DNA of 64,000 bases. Source: Stenotrophomonas sp. HITSZ_GD. GTDB lineage: Bacteria > Pseudomonadota > Gammaproteobacteria > Xanthomonadales > Xanthomonadaceae. This document shows positions 8,848 through 17,871 of the stretch, in pieces. The first letter of the stretch is position 1; each line of letters begins with the position of its first letter. The notes below the pieces were generated by a model. It was not told the origin of the DNA. It saw only the letters and a list, made by a program, of their open reading frames with translations, and made no database searches. The stretch is taken from NCBI RefSeq assembly GCF_029543105.1, contig NZ_JARQXB010000003.1, forward strand, positions 186,001 to 250,000, read 5' to 3'. The translations under genes were made by a program, and so were the position numbers.

Positions 8848-11604
8848 TCAGAACTTGTACGTCACGCCCATCAGGTAGGTACGGCCCCACTCGATGTATT
8901 CCAGCGGGCGATCCTTCTGCCCGGCGTAGGTGCGGTACGGCGCGTTGGTGAGGTTGCTCACCTGCAGCAGGATGCTCAGGCCTTCCAGCGAATCGCCGAA
9001 GCTGTAGCTGACCTGCGCGTCGGTGACGCTCTCGCCGACCACGTAACGCAGCGTGCGGTTGCCGTTGAAGTTGCCGATCTCGCCGATGAAGTCCGAACGA
9101 CGGCGCTGGCTCACGCGGGCCTCGAAGCCCTTGTTCTCGTAGTAGGCGGTGAAGTTGTACACGCGGTCGGACAGGCCCGGCAGGCTGATCTCGCCGCTGC
9201 CCACGCTGGAGGCGCTCTCCGGATCGCGGATCTTCACGTCGCTGTCGTTGAACGTCGCGCTGGCCTGCACGCCGAAGCCGCGCAGCGGCGACCACAGCAT
9301 GTCCAGCGGCAGCGAGGCAGTCAGTTCCAGGCCGCGCAGCGTGCCGCCGTTGCCGTTCTCCGGCGCGGTGAACGTGCCGATGGTCTGCGCCGGCGCGCCG
9401 CCCGGCGGCGGGACGTAATCGGCCACGAACGAGGAGAAATCGTAGTTGTCGCGGCTCTGCGTGTAGATGTAGCTCTTCAGGTCCTTGTAGAACACCGCGG
9501 CGGCCACATAGGCCTTTTCGCCGAAATACTTCTCGTAGGAGAGGTCCAGCGCGTTGGCGCGCCACGGGTCGAGCAGCGGGTTGCCGCCGCTGGCGCCGGG
9601 CTTGCCGGTGGCCGTATCCACGCCGAATTCCAGCGAGGCGCGCATCTGGTCCACGCGCGGGCGCGCGACCTGCTTAGCGGCGGCGAAGCGCAGCGTCTGG
9701 TCGTGCGGGAAGCCGAACACCAGGTTCATGCTCGGCAGCCAGTCGTTGTAGGTCTTGCCCGCTTCGTACGGCTGCACTTCGTTGCCGGCCGGCTGGGTGC
9801 CGTCCCAGTAGTTGGCCTGGGAGGACTGGTCGGTGTGCTGCATCTGCACGCCGATGTTGCCGCGCAGGGTGACGTTCTCGCCCAGCTCGGTATCCAGGTT
9901 GGCCTTCAGCCAGGCGGTGGTGATCTTCTCGTTCACCGTCCAGGCCTTCGACACCAGGTAGGACAGGTCGTCCACCGGCTCGAAGATCATGTAGCGGCCC
10001 ACGGCGGCCGGCACGTTCCAGGCCGGGATATAGCCCACGCCGGCGAAGCCGAGGTTGACCGGGCTGTACTGCAGGTCGCTGGCGATGGCGGTGTCGCCCT
10101 GGGCGCCGAGCAGGATGTTGCCTTCCGGCTGTTCCTTGTGCTTTTCGCGGTCGGCGTAGTTCACGCCCACGTCCAGGTCCGAGAACCAGCCCAGCTGCAT
10201 CGGGAAGCTGGCCTGCAGGCGCGCGCCCTTGAGGCGGTCTTCCACGCTGGGCACCTTGCCGTAGCCGGAGCCGTAGATGGTGTTGGTCAGGTAGAGCGTG
10301 CTCGGGTCGGAATAGTCGCGGCCCGGCACCAGCTGCGAGAAGTCGTTGCTGCGATAGGTCAGGCCGACCGTATCGAGTTGCGGCATCGGAGTCAGCTGGG
10401 TGTTGTTCTCCAGGTTCAGCTCTTCGCGGGTGGCCTTGGAGTAGCTGACGTCGGCGTTGAAGCGGATGCCCGAATCGGTGGTGAATTCGTTGTTCCAGCC
10501 AAACGCGTCGATCTTGTCCTCGCGCTTGTTGTACATGCCGCGCACCAGCGGGTACACGCCGCTGGCGGTGCCGCCGGTCATGGTGCCGTTGTCGTTGACC
10601 TGCACGCCGGTGACGTTCAGGCCCGGGGTGTAGCCGCCGTTGTAGTTGCTGAGGTTGACCTCGAACTGGTTGGCGGTGTCGATCTGCTCGGCCTTGGTGT
10701 GGAAGGCGTCCAGCGTGCTGGTCCAGGCGTTGGACGGGCGGAACTGCACGGTGGCCATGAAGGCGTCGCGCTTGGCGTTGCCGGTGCGGCGCAGGGCCTT
10801 GATGCCATCCGAGTAGTAGGTGCCCGCCGGCACGCCGGGGCGGTAGCCCTGGTCGGTGTTCTCGGTGCTCCACGGCTCGTACAGGCCGACCTGGTTTTCC
10901 TGGATCGGCGTGTCGGTGTGCGCGTAGCCGATCGAGATGCCCCAGGTCTTGTCGGCGAACTGGTCGATGTAGCTGGCGTTGAAGCGGTTGCCGTTGGCGT
11001 CGACGTTGGCCGCCTTGCCCAGCGAGTTGTTCTGGAAGTGCCCGCCGACAGTGATCACGCGCTCGCTGAAGCTCAGCGGTCGCACGGTCTGCATGTCGAT
11101 GGTGCCCGACAGGCCCTGGCCGACCAGGCCGGCATCCGGGGTCTTGTATACGGTGACGCCGTTCATCAGCTCGGCCGGGTACTGGTCGAACTCGACGCTG
11201 CGGTTGTCGCCGGTGCTGACGACCTCGCGGCCGTTGAGCAGGGTGGTGGCGAAGTCGGGCGACAGGCCGCGCACGCTGATCACCTGCGCGCGACCGGCCA
11301 CGCGCTGGGCCGACAGGCCCGGCAGGCGCGACAGCGATTCGGCGATGGAGATGTCCGGCAGCTTGCCGATGTCCTCGGCCGAGATCGCCTCGACCACCGA
11401 GGTGGAATCGCGCTTGACCGCGATGGCGCTCTCGATGCCGCGGCGGATGCCGGTGACCTCGACGGTATCCAGGTTGGTGACATCGCTCGACGGTGTGGCC
11501 TGCGTGTCTTCGGCGGCCGGATCGGCCGATTGCGCGGCGGCCATCATGGGCATCATGGCGGCGGCCAGCGCGATGCTCAGCGCGCTGTGCTTGTGGTTCA
11601 ACAT
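8848..11604 (-). CDS. TonB-dependent receptor for maltodextrins
   Basis: 918 aa from ATG 11604, preceded by GGGAGGGG. A signal peptide (MLNHKHSALSIALAAAMMP, Ala-rich to AAAQ) is followed by a TonB-box-like TVEVTGIRR. The plug domain then shows IAVKRDSTSVVEAISAEDIG and LPDISIAESLSRLPGL, which are characteristic of the TIGR01782-type proteobacterial receptors. The protein ends in a beta-barrel with the aromatic terminus GVTYKF. It would import oligosaccharides across the outer membrane for the GH97 and GH13 enzymes alongside. The operator at 11731 lies upstream, so LacI repression is expected. Confidence 0.92.
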   Translation of the reverse strand: MLNHKHSALSIALAAAMMPMMAAAQSADPAAEDTQATPSSDVTNLDTVEVTGIRRGIESAIAVKRDSTSVVEAISAEDIGKLPDISIAESLSRLPGLSAQRVAGRAQVISVRGLSPDFATTLLNGREVVSTGDNRSVEFDQYPAELMNGVTVYKTPDAGLVGQGLSGTIDMQTVRPLSFSERVITVGGHFQNNSLGKAANVDANGNRFNASYIDQFADKTWGISIGYAHTDTPIQENQVGLYEPWSTENTDQGYRPGVPAGTYYSDGIKALRRTGNAKRDAFMATVQFRPSNAWTSTLDAFHTKAEQIDTANQFEVNLSNYNGGYTPGLNVTGVQVNDNGTMTGGTASGVYPLVRGMYNKREDKIDAFGWNNEFTTDSGIRFNADVSYSKATREELNLENNTQLTPMPQLDTVGLTYRSNDFSQLVPGRDYSDPSTLYLTNTIYGSGYGKVPSVEDRLKGARLQASFPMQLGWFSDLDVGVNYADREKHKEQPEGNILLGAQGDTAIASDLQYSPVNLGFAGVGYIPAWNVPAAVGRYMIFEPVDDLSYLVSKAWTVNEKITTAWLKANLDTELGENVTLRGNIGVQMQHTDQSSQANYWDGTQPAGNEVQPYEAGKTYNDWLPSMNLVFGFPHDQTLRFAAAKQVARPRVDQMRASLEFGVDTATGKPGASGGNPLLDPWRANALDLSYEKYFGEKAYVAAAVFYKDLKSYIYTQSRDNYDFSSFVADYVPPPGGAPAQTIGTFTAPENGNGGTLRGLELTASLPLDMLWSPLRGFGVQASATFNDSDVKIRDPESASSVGSGEISLPGLSDRVYNFTAYYENKGFEARVSQRRRSDFIGEIGNFNGNRTLRYVVGESVTDAQVSYSFGDSLEGLSILLQVSNLTNAPYRTYAGQKDRPLEYIEWGRTYLMGVTYKF

Positions 11605-11730
11605 TTTCCCCTCCCAGGCAATGTTGTCATTTCGAATTGTGTCGCCCCCGCGAGCGGGTAGCGCGTCGCAACCAGGGCGGTGCGCGACTGTGGGTAATGG
11701 TAGGCAGTGTGCTGCGCGTATGAATATTTC

Positions 11731-11744
11731 TGCATACGTATTCA
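11731..11744. promoter_or_regulatory. Putative LacI-family operator, copy 2
   Basis: TGCATACGTATTCA, the exact reverse complement of the copies at 6235 and 14022, lies 127 nt upstream of the minus-strand TonB receptor start. It is therefore in the same orientation relative to its gene as the other copies are not; the near-palindrome should bind either way. Confidence 0.75.
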
Positions 11745-11820
11745 ATGCGGGTCATCGCGCTGGAATCGATTCCAAGCGGCGCGGCTATGCCAGCGGCGGG
11801 CGCGTGCAGCGTTTCCAATG

Positions 11821-11880
11821 TAGGAGCGGCTTCAGCCGCGACCGCCATGTGGCAGGTCGCGGCTGAAGCCGCTCCTACAG
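11821..11880. repeat. REP-like inverted repeat
   Basis: A 22-nt arm beginning GTAGGAGCGGCTTCAGCC is mirrored by a matching arm ending GGCTGAAGCCGCTCCTAC, separated by a short GC-rich centre. This is the sort of extragenic palindrome dispersed in Xanthomonadaceae and pseudomonad genomes. A half-copy with changed bases starts at 19616. It lies between the receptor promoter and the 3' end of the GH97 gene. Confidence 0.8.
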
Positions 11881-11889
11881 ATGCGGTGG

Positions 11890-13947
11890 CTACGGCAAAG
11901 GAATGAAACGCACGGCCTCGCCGCCGCCGGGCGCCAGCTTCAGTTCCAGCGTATCGCCGCTGCGGACTTCGCGCGTCTCGCGCACGAACGCGAAGGGATT
12001 CGTGCGGAAATCCGCGCCGTCGCCATCGCGGTATATCTCCGCGCGATAGCGAACGCCCGGTTCCAGGAAGGAAAGGGATACCGGCAGCACGCGGCCGTAC
12101 TCGTCGGTGATGCTGCCCAGGAACCAGTCGCGGCTGTGCCGGTCCTTGCGCGCGATGGTGACGTAGTCACCCACCTCGCCGTCCAGCACGCGGGTGTCGT
12201 CCCAATCCACGGCCACGTCCTCGATGAAGCGGAAGGCGTCGCGGTGCTGTTCGTAGCGCTCGGGCAGGTCGGCCGCCATCTGCAGCGGGCTGTACAGGGT
12301 CACGTACAGCGCCAGCTGGCGGGCGAGGGTGCTGGGGATCTTCTGCCCGTTGCGGCCCACCAGGCTGACGATGCCCGGGGTGTAGTCCATCGGCCCGGCC
12401 AACAGCCGGGTGAATACGAGGTTGACCTCGTGCTCGGGCGGGTTGGGCGGCTGGCCCCAGGCGTTGTATTCCATGCCGCGCGCACCTTCGCGCGACATCC
12501 AGTTGGGATACGTGCGGCGCAGGCCGGTGTCCTTGATCGGCTCGTGCGCGTTGACCGCGATATGCCGCGCCGCGGCTTCCTCCACCACTTTGAGGTGGTG
12601 CTCGGCCATGAACTGGCCGTCGTGCCATTCGCGCCACGGCGCGCCACCGGCCGGGTTGCGTCGTTCCACCTGGCCGTCGTCGCACACGTAGCCCGTCTTG
12701 ACCGCATCCACGCCCAGGCGCGCATACAGGTCCAGCGCGGCGCCGAGTTGGTCCTCGTAGTGGTCGATCGCGCAGCCGGTCTCGTGGTGGCCGATCAGGT
12801 GCACGCCCTTGCGCGCGCCATACGCCGAGAGCGCTTCGATGTCGAAATCCGGCGTGGGTCGGGTGAAGTCGAAGCCGTTGCCGTTGCCGACCCAATCACC
12901 GTTCCAGCCCGGGTTCCAGCCTTCCACCAGCACGCCGCGGAAGCCGTGCGCGGCGGCGAAGTCGATATAGCGCTTGGTGTTCTTCGTGGTGGCCGCGTGC
13001 CTGGGACCGGTGGCCCAGGTCTCCTGGTTCAGGTGCATCGACCACCACACGCCGATGTACTTGGCCGGGTGCACCCAGCTGACATCGCCGAGCTTGTTGG
13101 GCTCGTTGAGGTTGAGGATCAGGCTGGATTCGACCAGGCCGCCGGCGCGGTCGCTGATCTGCAGCGTGCGCCAGGGCGTGTCGAAGGGCAGGGTGCGCCG
13201 CACCTTCCAGCCCTCGGCGGCCGGCGAGAGCTGCGCGCGCAGGCGCTGGCCCTCGGTGCGGCGCAGCCACATGCCGGCGTAGTCCACCAGCGCGGCCTCG
13301 TGGATCGATACGTGCAGCCCGTCGTGGCTGCGCAGGGTGATCGGCGTGTGCGCCAGCGGCACTTCGTCCAGCGGCGTGCGGCGATACAGGTATTCATAGT
13401 GGATCGGCTCGCCGGCGGGGATCCACCAGGCGGTCGATTCGGGGGCGATGTCGAACTCGGTCAGCTCGTCGTCGATGATTGCCTCGCGCATTCCCGGCTG
13501 CTCCGGGAAGCGGTAGCGGAAGCCGAGGCCGTCGTCGTAGACGCGGAACACCACGTCCAGCCGCCGCTTGGCGCCGCCGCGTTCGGCCAGGTGCACCACC
13601 AGTTCGTTGTAGTGGTTGCGCACGAAGCGGCGCTCGCCCCAGGGTTGTTCCCAGGTGTCGTCGACGCTGCGGGTTTCCTGCGCCAGGGCGGCCAGGTCGC
13701 GATCCAGGCGGCCGTCCCGCAACTGGAACCCCAGCTTGGAGCGGCCCACCACCGGCTCGCCGAAGCGCTCGACGCGGTAGCTGGGTTGCCCCCCGTCCAG
13801 TTCGAAGGCCACGCGCAGCACCTTGCCGGGCGATTCGACGCTGGCCACGGTGGCCGGTTCGGCATGCAGCGAGGCGATGCCGCAGGCCGCGGCGCACAGG
13901 ACCAGCAGGATGCGCGGCACGCGCCGCAACAGGAACAACGACGGCAT
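11890..13947 (-). CDS. GH97 alpha-glucosidase (SusB-like)
   Basis: 685 aa from ATG 13947 with GGGAGGGG upstream. The N-terminus MPSLFLLRRVPRILLVLCAA is a signal peptide, so it is periplasmic. GH97 hallmarks are an N-terminal beta-sandwich, then KYIGVWWSMHL, VLVEGWNPGW, GVHLIGHHETG, VDAVKTGYVCDDG, VNAHEPIKDTGLRRTYPN and EYNAWGQ, a run typical of SusB-type alpha-glucosidases. It would release glucose from maltodextrins that entered through the neighbouring TonB receptor. Operator copy 3 lies 75 nt upstream and is shared with the divergent operon starting at 14180. Confidence 0.93.
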   Translation of the reverse strand: MPSLFLLRRVPRILLVLCAAACGIASLHAEPATVASVESPGKVLRVAFELDGGQPSYRVERFGEPVVGRSKLGFQLRDGRLDRDLAALAQETRSVDDTWEQPWGERRFVRNHYNELVVHLAERGGAKRRLDVVFRVYDDGLGFRYRFPEQPGMREAIIDDELTEFDIAPESTAWWIPAGEPIHYEYLYRRTPLDEVPLAHTPITLRSHDGLHVSIHEAALVDYAGMWLRRTEGQRLRAQLSPAAEGWKVRRTLPFDTPWRTLQISDRAGGLVESSLILNLNEPNKLGDVSWVHPAKYIGVWWSMHLNQETWATGPRHAATTKNTKRYIDFAAAHGFRGVLVEGWNPGWNGDWVGNGNGFDFTRPTPDFDIEALSAYGARKGVHLIGHHETGCAIDHYEDQLGAALDLYARLGVDAVKTGYVCDDGQVERRNPAGGAPWREWHDGQFMAEHHLKVVEEAAARHIAVNAHEPIKDTGLRRTYPNWMSREGARGMEYNAWGQPPNPPEHEVNLVFTRLLAGPMDYTPGIVSLVGRNGQKIPSTLARQLALYVTLYSPLQMAADLPERYEQHRDAFRFIEDVAVDWDDTRVLDGEVGDYVTIARKDRHSRDWFLGSITDEYGRVLPVSLSFLEPGVRYRAEIYRDGDGADFRTNPFAFVRETREVRSGDTLELKLAPGGGEAVRFIPLP

Positions 13948-14021
13948 TTCCCCTCCCAAGGCGGCCGCGTGACTGCCGGGGACTATAGCGACGGTGGCCG
14001 CTCGCGCCGCGCCGCACGCCA

Positions 14022-14035
14022 TGAATACGTATGCA
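14022..14035. promoter_or_regulatory. Putative LacI-family operator, copy 3
   Basis: TGAATACGTATGCA lies in the intergenic region between the divergent GH97 gene (start 13947) and the six-hairpin glycosidase operon (start 14180). One site could control both directions. Confidence 0.75.
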
Positions 14036-14179
14036 GCTGGACGCGCATCACGCCGCCGTGCCTACCATGTGGCAGGCCCCTGGGAGGGGGCCGCGAACGT
14101 GCGCCGGGCGACCGGCGTGCACCACCACGCGGGCAAAGAGGGAGGGAGGCTGGCCGGTGCGAACCGGTTTGCCGCTTCG

Positions 14180-16393
14180 ATGCTGAAGATGATCTGCCTG
14201 GCCGTGGCCCTCGGGGCGACGGCGGGTCCGGCCGCGGCTGCGGCGGACCTGGAATTCGACGGCCGCCAAGCGCGCGCCGAGACCGCCACCGACGGTGGCT
14301 ACGTGCTGCACGCGTCCGGCGAGGACGTGCGCATCGCCGCGCAGCCGATGCGCAGCGACACCGGCAGCGCGCTGTTCGATGCGCTGTTCGCGCTGGCGCA
14401 GCAGGAGCTGGACGCCAATCGGGTCGATGCGATCCGTGATCCGGCCTTCGACGAAGGGCGGCCGGTGCCGTGCGAGTGCTTCCAGACCGGTGCGCGCTGG
14501 CCCTACGTGTGGACGCGCGACATGAGCTTCGCGGCCGACCTGGCGCTGGCACGGCTGGACCCGCAACGCACCCGCCAATCGTTGCGCTTCAAGCTCTCGC
14601 CGGCGCGCGACGGGCACACGCCGGGGCTGTTCGTGGCCCAGGACACCGGATCGGGCGGTAGCTGGCCGATCAGCACCGACCGCGTGGTGTGGTTCCTGGC
14701 CGCGCGCGACCTGCTCGACGACGAGGCCTTCGCCGCGGAGACCTGGCAAGCCCTGCAGGCGACCGTGGCGCAGGATCGCCAGTACGCGTTCGACGCCTCG
14801 GTGGGCCTGTATCGCGGCGAGACCTCGTTCCTGGATTGGCGCGAGCAGACCTACCCGGGCTGGACTGCGCAGGACGTGCGCTTCATCGGCGAGTCCTACG
14901 CGCTGTCCACCAACGTCCTGCACTACCAGGCGCTGCGGTTGGCCGAAGCGTTGGCGCGGCGCCACGGCGACGCCCGCGCGGCGCAGTACGCGCAGTGGGC
15001 TGATGCGCTGCGCACGCAGATCGACCAGCTTTTCTGGCGAGAGGACGCCGGGCAATACATGAGCTACCTCGGCCCGGCCGGCGGTCGCAACGCCGGGGGC
15101 GGCGCGTCCGCGCCGCTGCCGGTGGCCAAGTACGACCTGCTGGGCCTGTCGCTCGGCGTGCTGGCCGACGTGTTCCCGGCCGAACGCGCGCGCCGCGCGT
15201 TGCAAGGCTATCCCACCACGGCCGCCGGCAGCCCCGTGGTGTGGCCGCAGGAAGCGGACCAGCCCATCTACCACAACCGCGCGATCTGGCCGTTCGTCAG
15301 CGCCTACGCGCTGCGCGCGGCGCGCCAGTTGGACGATGCGCCGCGCATCGCGGTGGAGATCGAGTCGATCCTGCGCGGTGCCGCGCTGGCCGGTTCGAAC
15401 ATGGAGAACTACGAGATGCTCAGCCAGGCCGTGCATGTGGACGACGGCAAGCTGAGCGGCCCGGTCGTCAATTCGCAGCGCCAGCTGTGGTCGGTGGCCG
15501 GCTACCTGGCGATGGTGCGCGAAGCCGTGTTCGGCGTGATGCCGGACGGGCAGGTCGCGCCGAAGCTGCCGGTGTCGCTGGTGCCCATGCTGTTCGGCAC
15601 GCGCGATCGCATTACCCTGGACGAGGGCGCGCATCGCTACGTGCTGGTGCGCCCGGCGCGCGTGCAAGGCGACCTGCTGGTGGCCGGCAAGGTGGAAACC
15701 CGCGGCGAACAGACCGTGGTGCAACTGGTCGGCCGCCGCAGTGCCGCCAGCGCGCCGCCGCAGCCCACCGCGCGCTTCGCGCCGGCCACGCCCGCCGCGC
15801 CGGCCGTGGAGGCCGAGGGCGCCGCGTGGCGGGTCCACGTGGGCGCCGACGAGGTGCTGTGGCGCGATGGCGTGGCGCAGCCCGCCGGCACGACGCGCGT
15901 GTCGCTGGCGCCCGGCGCGGCGACCTGCCTGCGGCTCACGCGCCGTGGCCGCGACGGGCTGGAATCGCTGCCGAGCCCGGAAGCCTGCGTCGGCGAGCTT
16001 CTCCACCTCGAGGGGCCCGGCGACTGGCGCTGGACGGCCCCGCGCCCCGGCGTGTGGCGCGCGCGCTTGCGCTACGACAACCCGCACGGCCCGATCAACA
16101 CCGGCGTGACCGCGGCGGTGAAGCAGCTGCAGGTGCAGTGCGAGGGCTTGCCGGCGCAACGGCTTGCCGTGGTGCTGCCGCACAGCGTGGGCCCGCAGGA
16201 CTCGACGCTGGTGGAATTCCAGGCCGGCCGCGGACCTTGCCGCCTCGCGCTGGAACCCGGTTTCAACATGAGCGCGCTGGCGCATTTCGCCCATTACACG
16301 GGCGGGCAGGGCGGGCACGAGGGCGTGGTCAACGACGCCCGCGTGCTGAGCCTGAGCCTGTACCCGCTGCCGGTCGTGGAGGCCGCCCGATGA
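14180..16393 (+). CDS. Exported (alpha/alpha)6 six-hairpin glycosidase-like protein
   Basis: 737 aa from ATG 14180 (MLKMICLAVALGATAG, signal peptide ending AAAA). An earlier in-frame start exists but would bury the signal peptide. The central region (about 90-430) is helix-rich with FQTGARWPYVWTRDMSF, YRGETSFLDWREQTYPG and WPQEADQPIYHNRAIWPF, resembling six-hairpin amylo-alpha-1,6-glucosidase or glucoamylase-like enzymes. The C-terminal 250 aa are beta-rich, possibly carbohydrate binding. It is the first gene of a three-gene operon with overlaps; it may trim branches or reducing ends of alpha-glucans. Exact family uncertain. Confidence 0.7.
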   Translation: MLKMICLAVALGATAGPAAAAADLEFDGRQARAETATDGGYVLHASGEDVRIAAQPMRSDTGSALFDALFALAQQELDANRVDAIRDPAFDEGRPVPCECFQTGARWPYVWTRDMSFAADLALARLDPQRTRQSLRFKLSPARDGHTPGLFVAQDTGSGGSWPISTDRVVWFLAARDLLDDEAFAAETWQALQATVAQDRQYAFDASVGLYRGETSFLDWREQTYPGWTAQDVRFIGESYALSTNVLHYQALRLAEALARRHGDARAAQYAQWADALRTQIDQLFWREDAGQYMSYLGPAGGRNAGGGASAPLPVAKYDLLGLSLGVLADVFPAERARRALQGYPTTAAGSPVVWPQEADQPIYHNRAIWPFVSAYALRAARQLDDAPRIAVEIESILRGAALAGSNMENYEMLSQAVHVDDGKLSGPVVNSQRQLWSVAGYLAMVREAVFGVMPDGQVAPKLPVSLVPMLFGTRDRITLDEGAHRYVLVRPARVQGDLLVAGKVETRGEQTVVQLVGRRSAASAPPQPTARFAPATPAAPAVEAEGAAWRVHVGADEVLWRDGVAQPAGTTRVSLAPGAATCLRLTRRGRDGLESLPSPEACVGELLHLEGPGDWRWTAPRPGVWRARLRYDNPHGPINTGVTAAVKQLQVQCEGLPAQRLAVVLPHSVGPQDSTLVEFQAGRGPCRLALEPGFNMSALAHFAHYTGGQGGHEGVVNDARVLSLSLYPLPVVEAAR

Positions 16394-17871
16394 CGTCCAA
16401 GCCGCGCCTGTCGTTCTGGCAGATATGGAACATGTGTTTCGGCTTCCTCGGCATCCAGTTCGGGTTTGCCCTGCAGAACGCCAACGCCAGCCGCATCTTC
16501 GAAACGCTCGGCGCGCCGATGGACGCCGTGCCCGGGCTGTGGATCGCCGCGCCGCTGACCGGCCTGCTCGTGCAGCCGGTGATCGGCTACCTCTCCGACC
16601 GCACCTGGACGCGCTGGGGCCGCCGCCGGCCCTACTTCATGCTCGGCGCGCTGTTCACCACGCTGGCGCTGCTGGTGATGCCGAACTCGCCCGCGCTGTG
16701 GATCGCCGCCGGCACGCTGTGGATACTGGATGCCTCCATCAACATTTCGATGGAGCCGTTCCGCGCCTTCGTCGGCGACCAGCTTTCGCCGCGCCAGCGC
16801 CCCACCGGCTACGCGATGCAGAGTTTCTTCATCGGCGTGGGCGCGATCGTCGCCAGTTTCCTGCCCTACCTGCTGGCGCACTGGGGCGTGGCCAATACCG
16901 CCGCGCCGGGGCAGGTGCCCGATACGGTGCGCTGGTCGTTCTATGCCGGCGCGGCGGTACTGCTGCTGTCCATCGGCTGGACGGTGCTGCGCACGCGCGA
17001 GTATTCGCCGCAGCAGCTGGCCGCCTTCGACGACGCCGAACCCGCCGTGGCGCACCGCGCCGAACGGCGTAATGGCCCGCCGCCGTTCGCGCAGGTCGTA
17101 CGCTGGCTGGTGATCGGCATCGTGCTGGCGGCGGCCATTGCCTGGCGCGATGGCGACCGCATGCTCTACGTGCTGGCCGGCCTGTGCGCCGGTTACGGCG
17201 TGCTGCTGTGGCTCGCGCGCCAGCTGCCGGGCACGCACATGCTGTCGGCGATCGTGGACGACCTGCGCGGCATGCCCGCGACCATGCGCCGGCTGGCGTG
17301 GGTGCAGTTCTTCTCCTGGTTCGCGCTGTTCGCGATGTGGATCTACACCACCGCGGCGGTGGCAGGGCGCCACTTCGGGGCGACGGATACCGCGTCGGCC
17401 GCCTACAACGAAGGCGCCAACTGGGTGGGCGTGCTGTTCGGTGCGTACAACGGCTTCGCCGCCGTGGCCGCGCTGCTGATCCCGTGGATGGTGCGCGCCA
17501 TCGGCCTGCGCTGGAGCCACCTGGTCAACCTGTGGCTGGGCGGGCTGGGCTTGATCTCGCTGACGGTGATCGGCGACCCGCACTGGCTGCTGCTGTCGAT
17601 GGTCGGGGTCGGCTTTGCCTGGGCCTCGATCCTCTCGCTGCCCTACGCCTTGCTGTCGGACAGCGTGCCGGCGGCGAAGATGGGCGTGTACATGGGCATC
17701 TTCAATTTCTTCATCGTGATCCCGCAGCTGGTCGCCGCCAGCGCGCTCGGCTTCGTGCTGCGCACGCTGCTGGGCGGCGAGCCGATGCGCGTGCTGGTGC
17801 TGGGCGGCGTGAGCCTGCTCATCGCCGGCGTGTGCGCGCTGCGGGTGCCCGCCGTTTCGGAGACTCCCTGA
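16390..17871 (+). CDS. GPH/MFS sugar transporter (maltose/maltodextrin importer)
   Basis: 493 aa with about 12 hydrophobic segments. The N-terminus FWQIWNMCFGFLGIQFGFALQNANASRIF, the DRTWTRWGRRRPY loop after TM2, and the NISMEPFRAFVGDQL segment are typical of the SLC45/GPH sugar:proton symporters found in bacterial maltose loci. Its ATG overlaps the preceding stop (ATGA) and its stop overlaps the next start (TGATG), so all three genes form one coupled operon. It would carry maltose or short dextrins across the inner membrane to the cytoplasmic GH13 enzyme. Confidence 0.9.
   Translation: MTSKPRLSFWQIWNMCFGFLGIQFGFALQNANASRIFETLGAPMDAVPGLWIAAPLTGLLVQPVIGYLSDRTWTRWGRRRPYFMLGALFTTLALLVMPNSPALWIAAGTLWILDASINISMEPFRAFVGDQLSPRQRPTGYAMQSFFIGVGAIVASFLPYLLAHWGVANTAAPGQVPDTVRWSFYAGAAVLLLSIGWTVLRTREYSPQQLAAFDDAEPAVAHRAERRNGPPPFAQVVRWLVIGIVLAAAIAWRDGDRMLYVLAGLCAGYGVLLWLARQLPGTHMLSAIVDDLRGMPATMRRLAWVQFFSWFALFAMWIYTTAAVAGRHFGATDTASAAYNEGANWVGVLFGAYNGFAAVAALLIPWMVRAIGLRWSHLVNLWLGGLGLISLTVIGDPHWLLLSMVGVGFAWASILSLPYALLSDSVPAAKMGVYMGIFNFFIVIPQLVAASALGFVLRTLLGGEPMRVLVLGGVSLLIAGVCALRVPAVSETP

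Noticed and set aside
8323-11661. Very long plus-strand open frame opposite the TonB receptor
   Set aside because: Antisense shadow of a high-GC gene: Val/Ala/Gly/Arg-dominated composition, no domain, and the opposite strand encodes a complete receptor with signal peptide.
11821-11880. Possible rho-independent terminator of the GH97 gene
   Set aside because: No T run on either side, and the arm sequence recurs in degenerate form at 19616, so it is better seen as a dispersed REP-like repeat.
11881-14439. Long plus-strand frame opposite the GH97 gene
   Set aside because: Antisense shadow; the minus-strand GH97 enzyme is complete with signal peptide and RBS.
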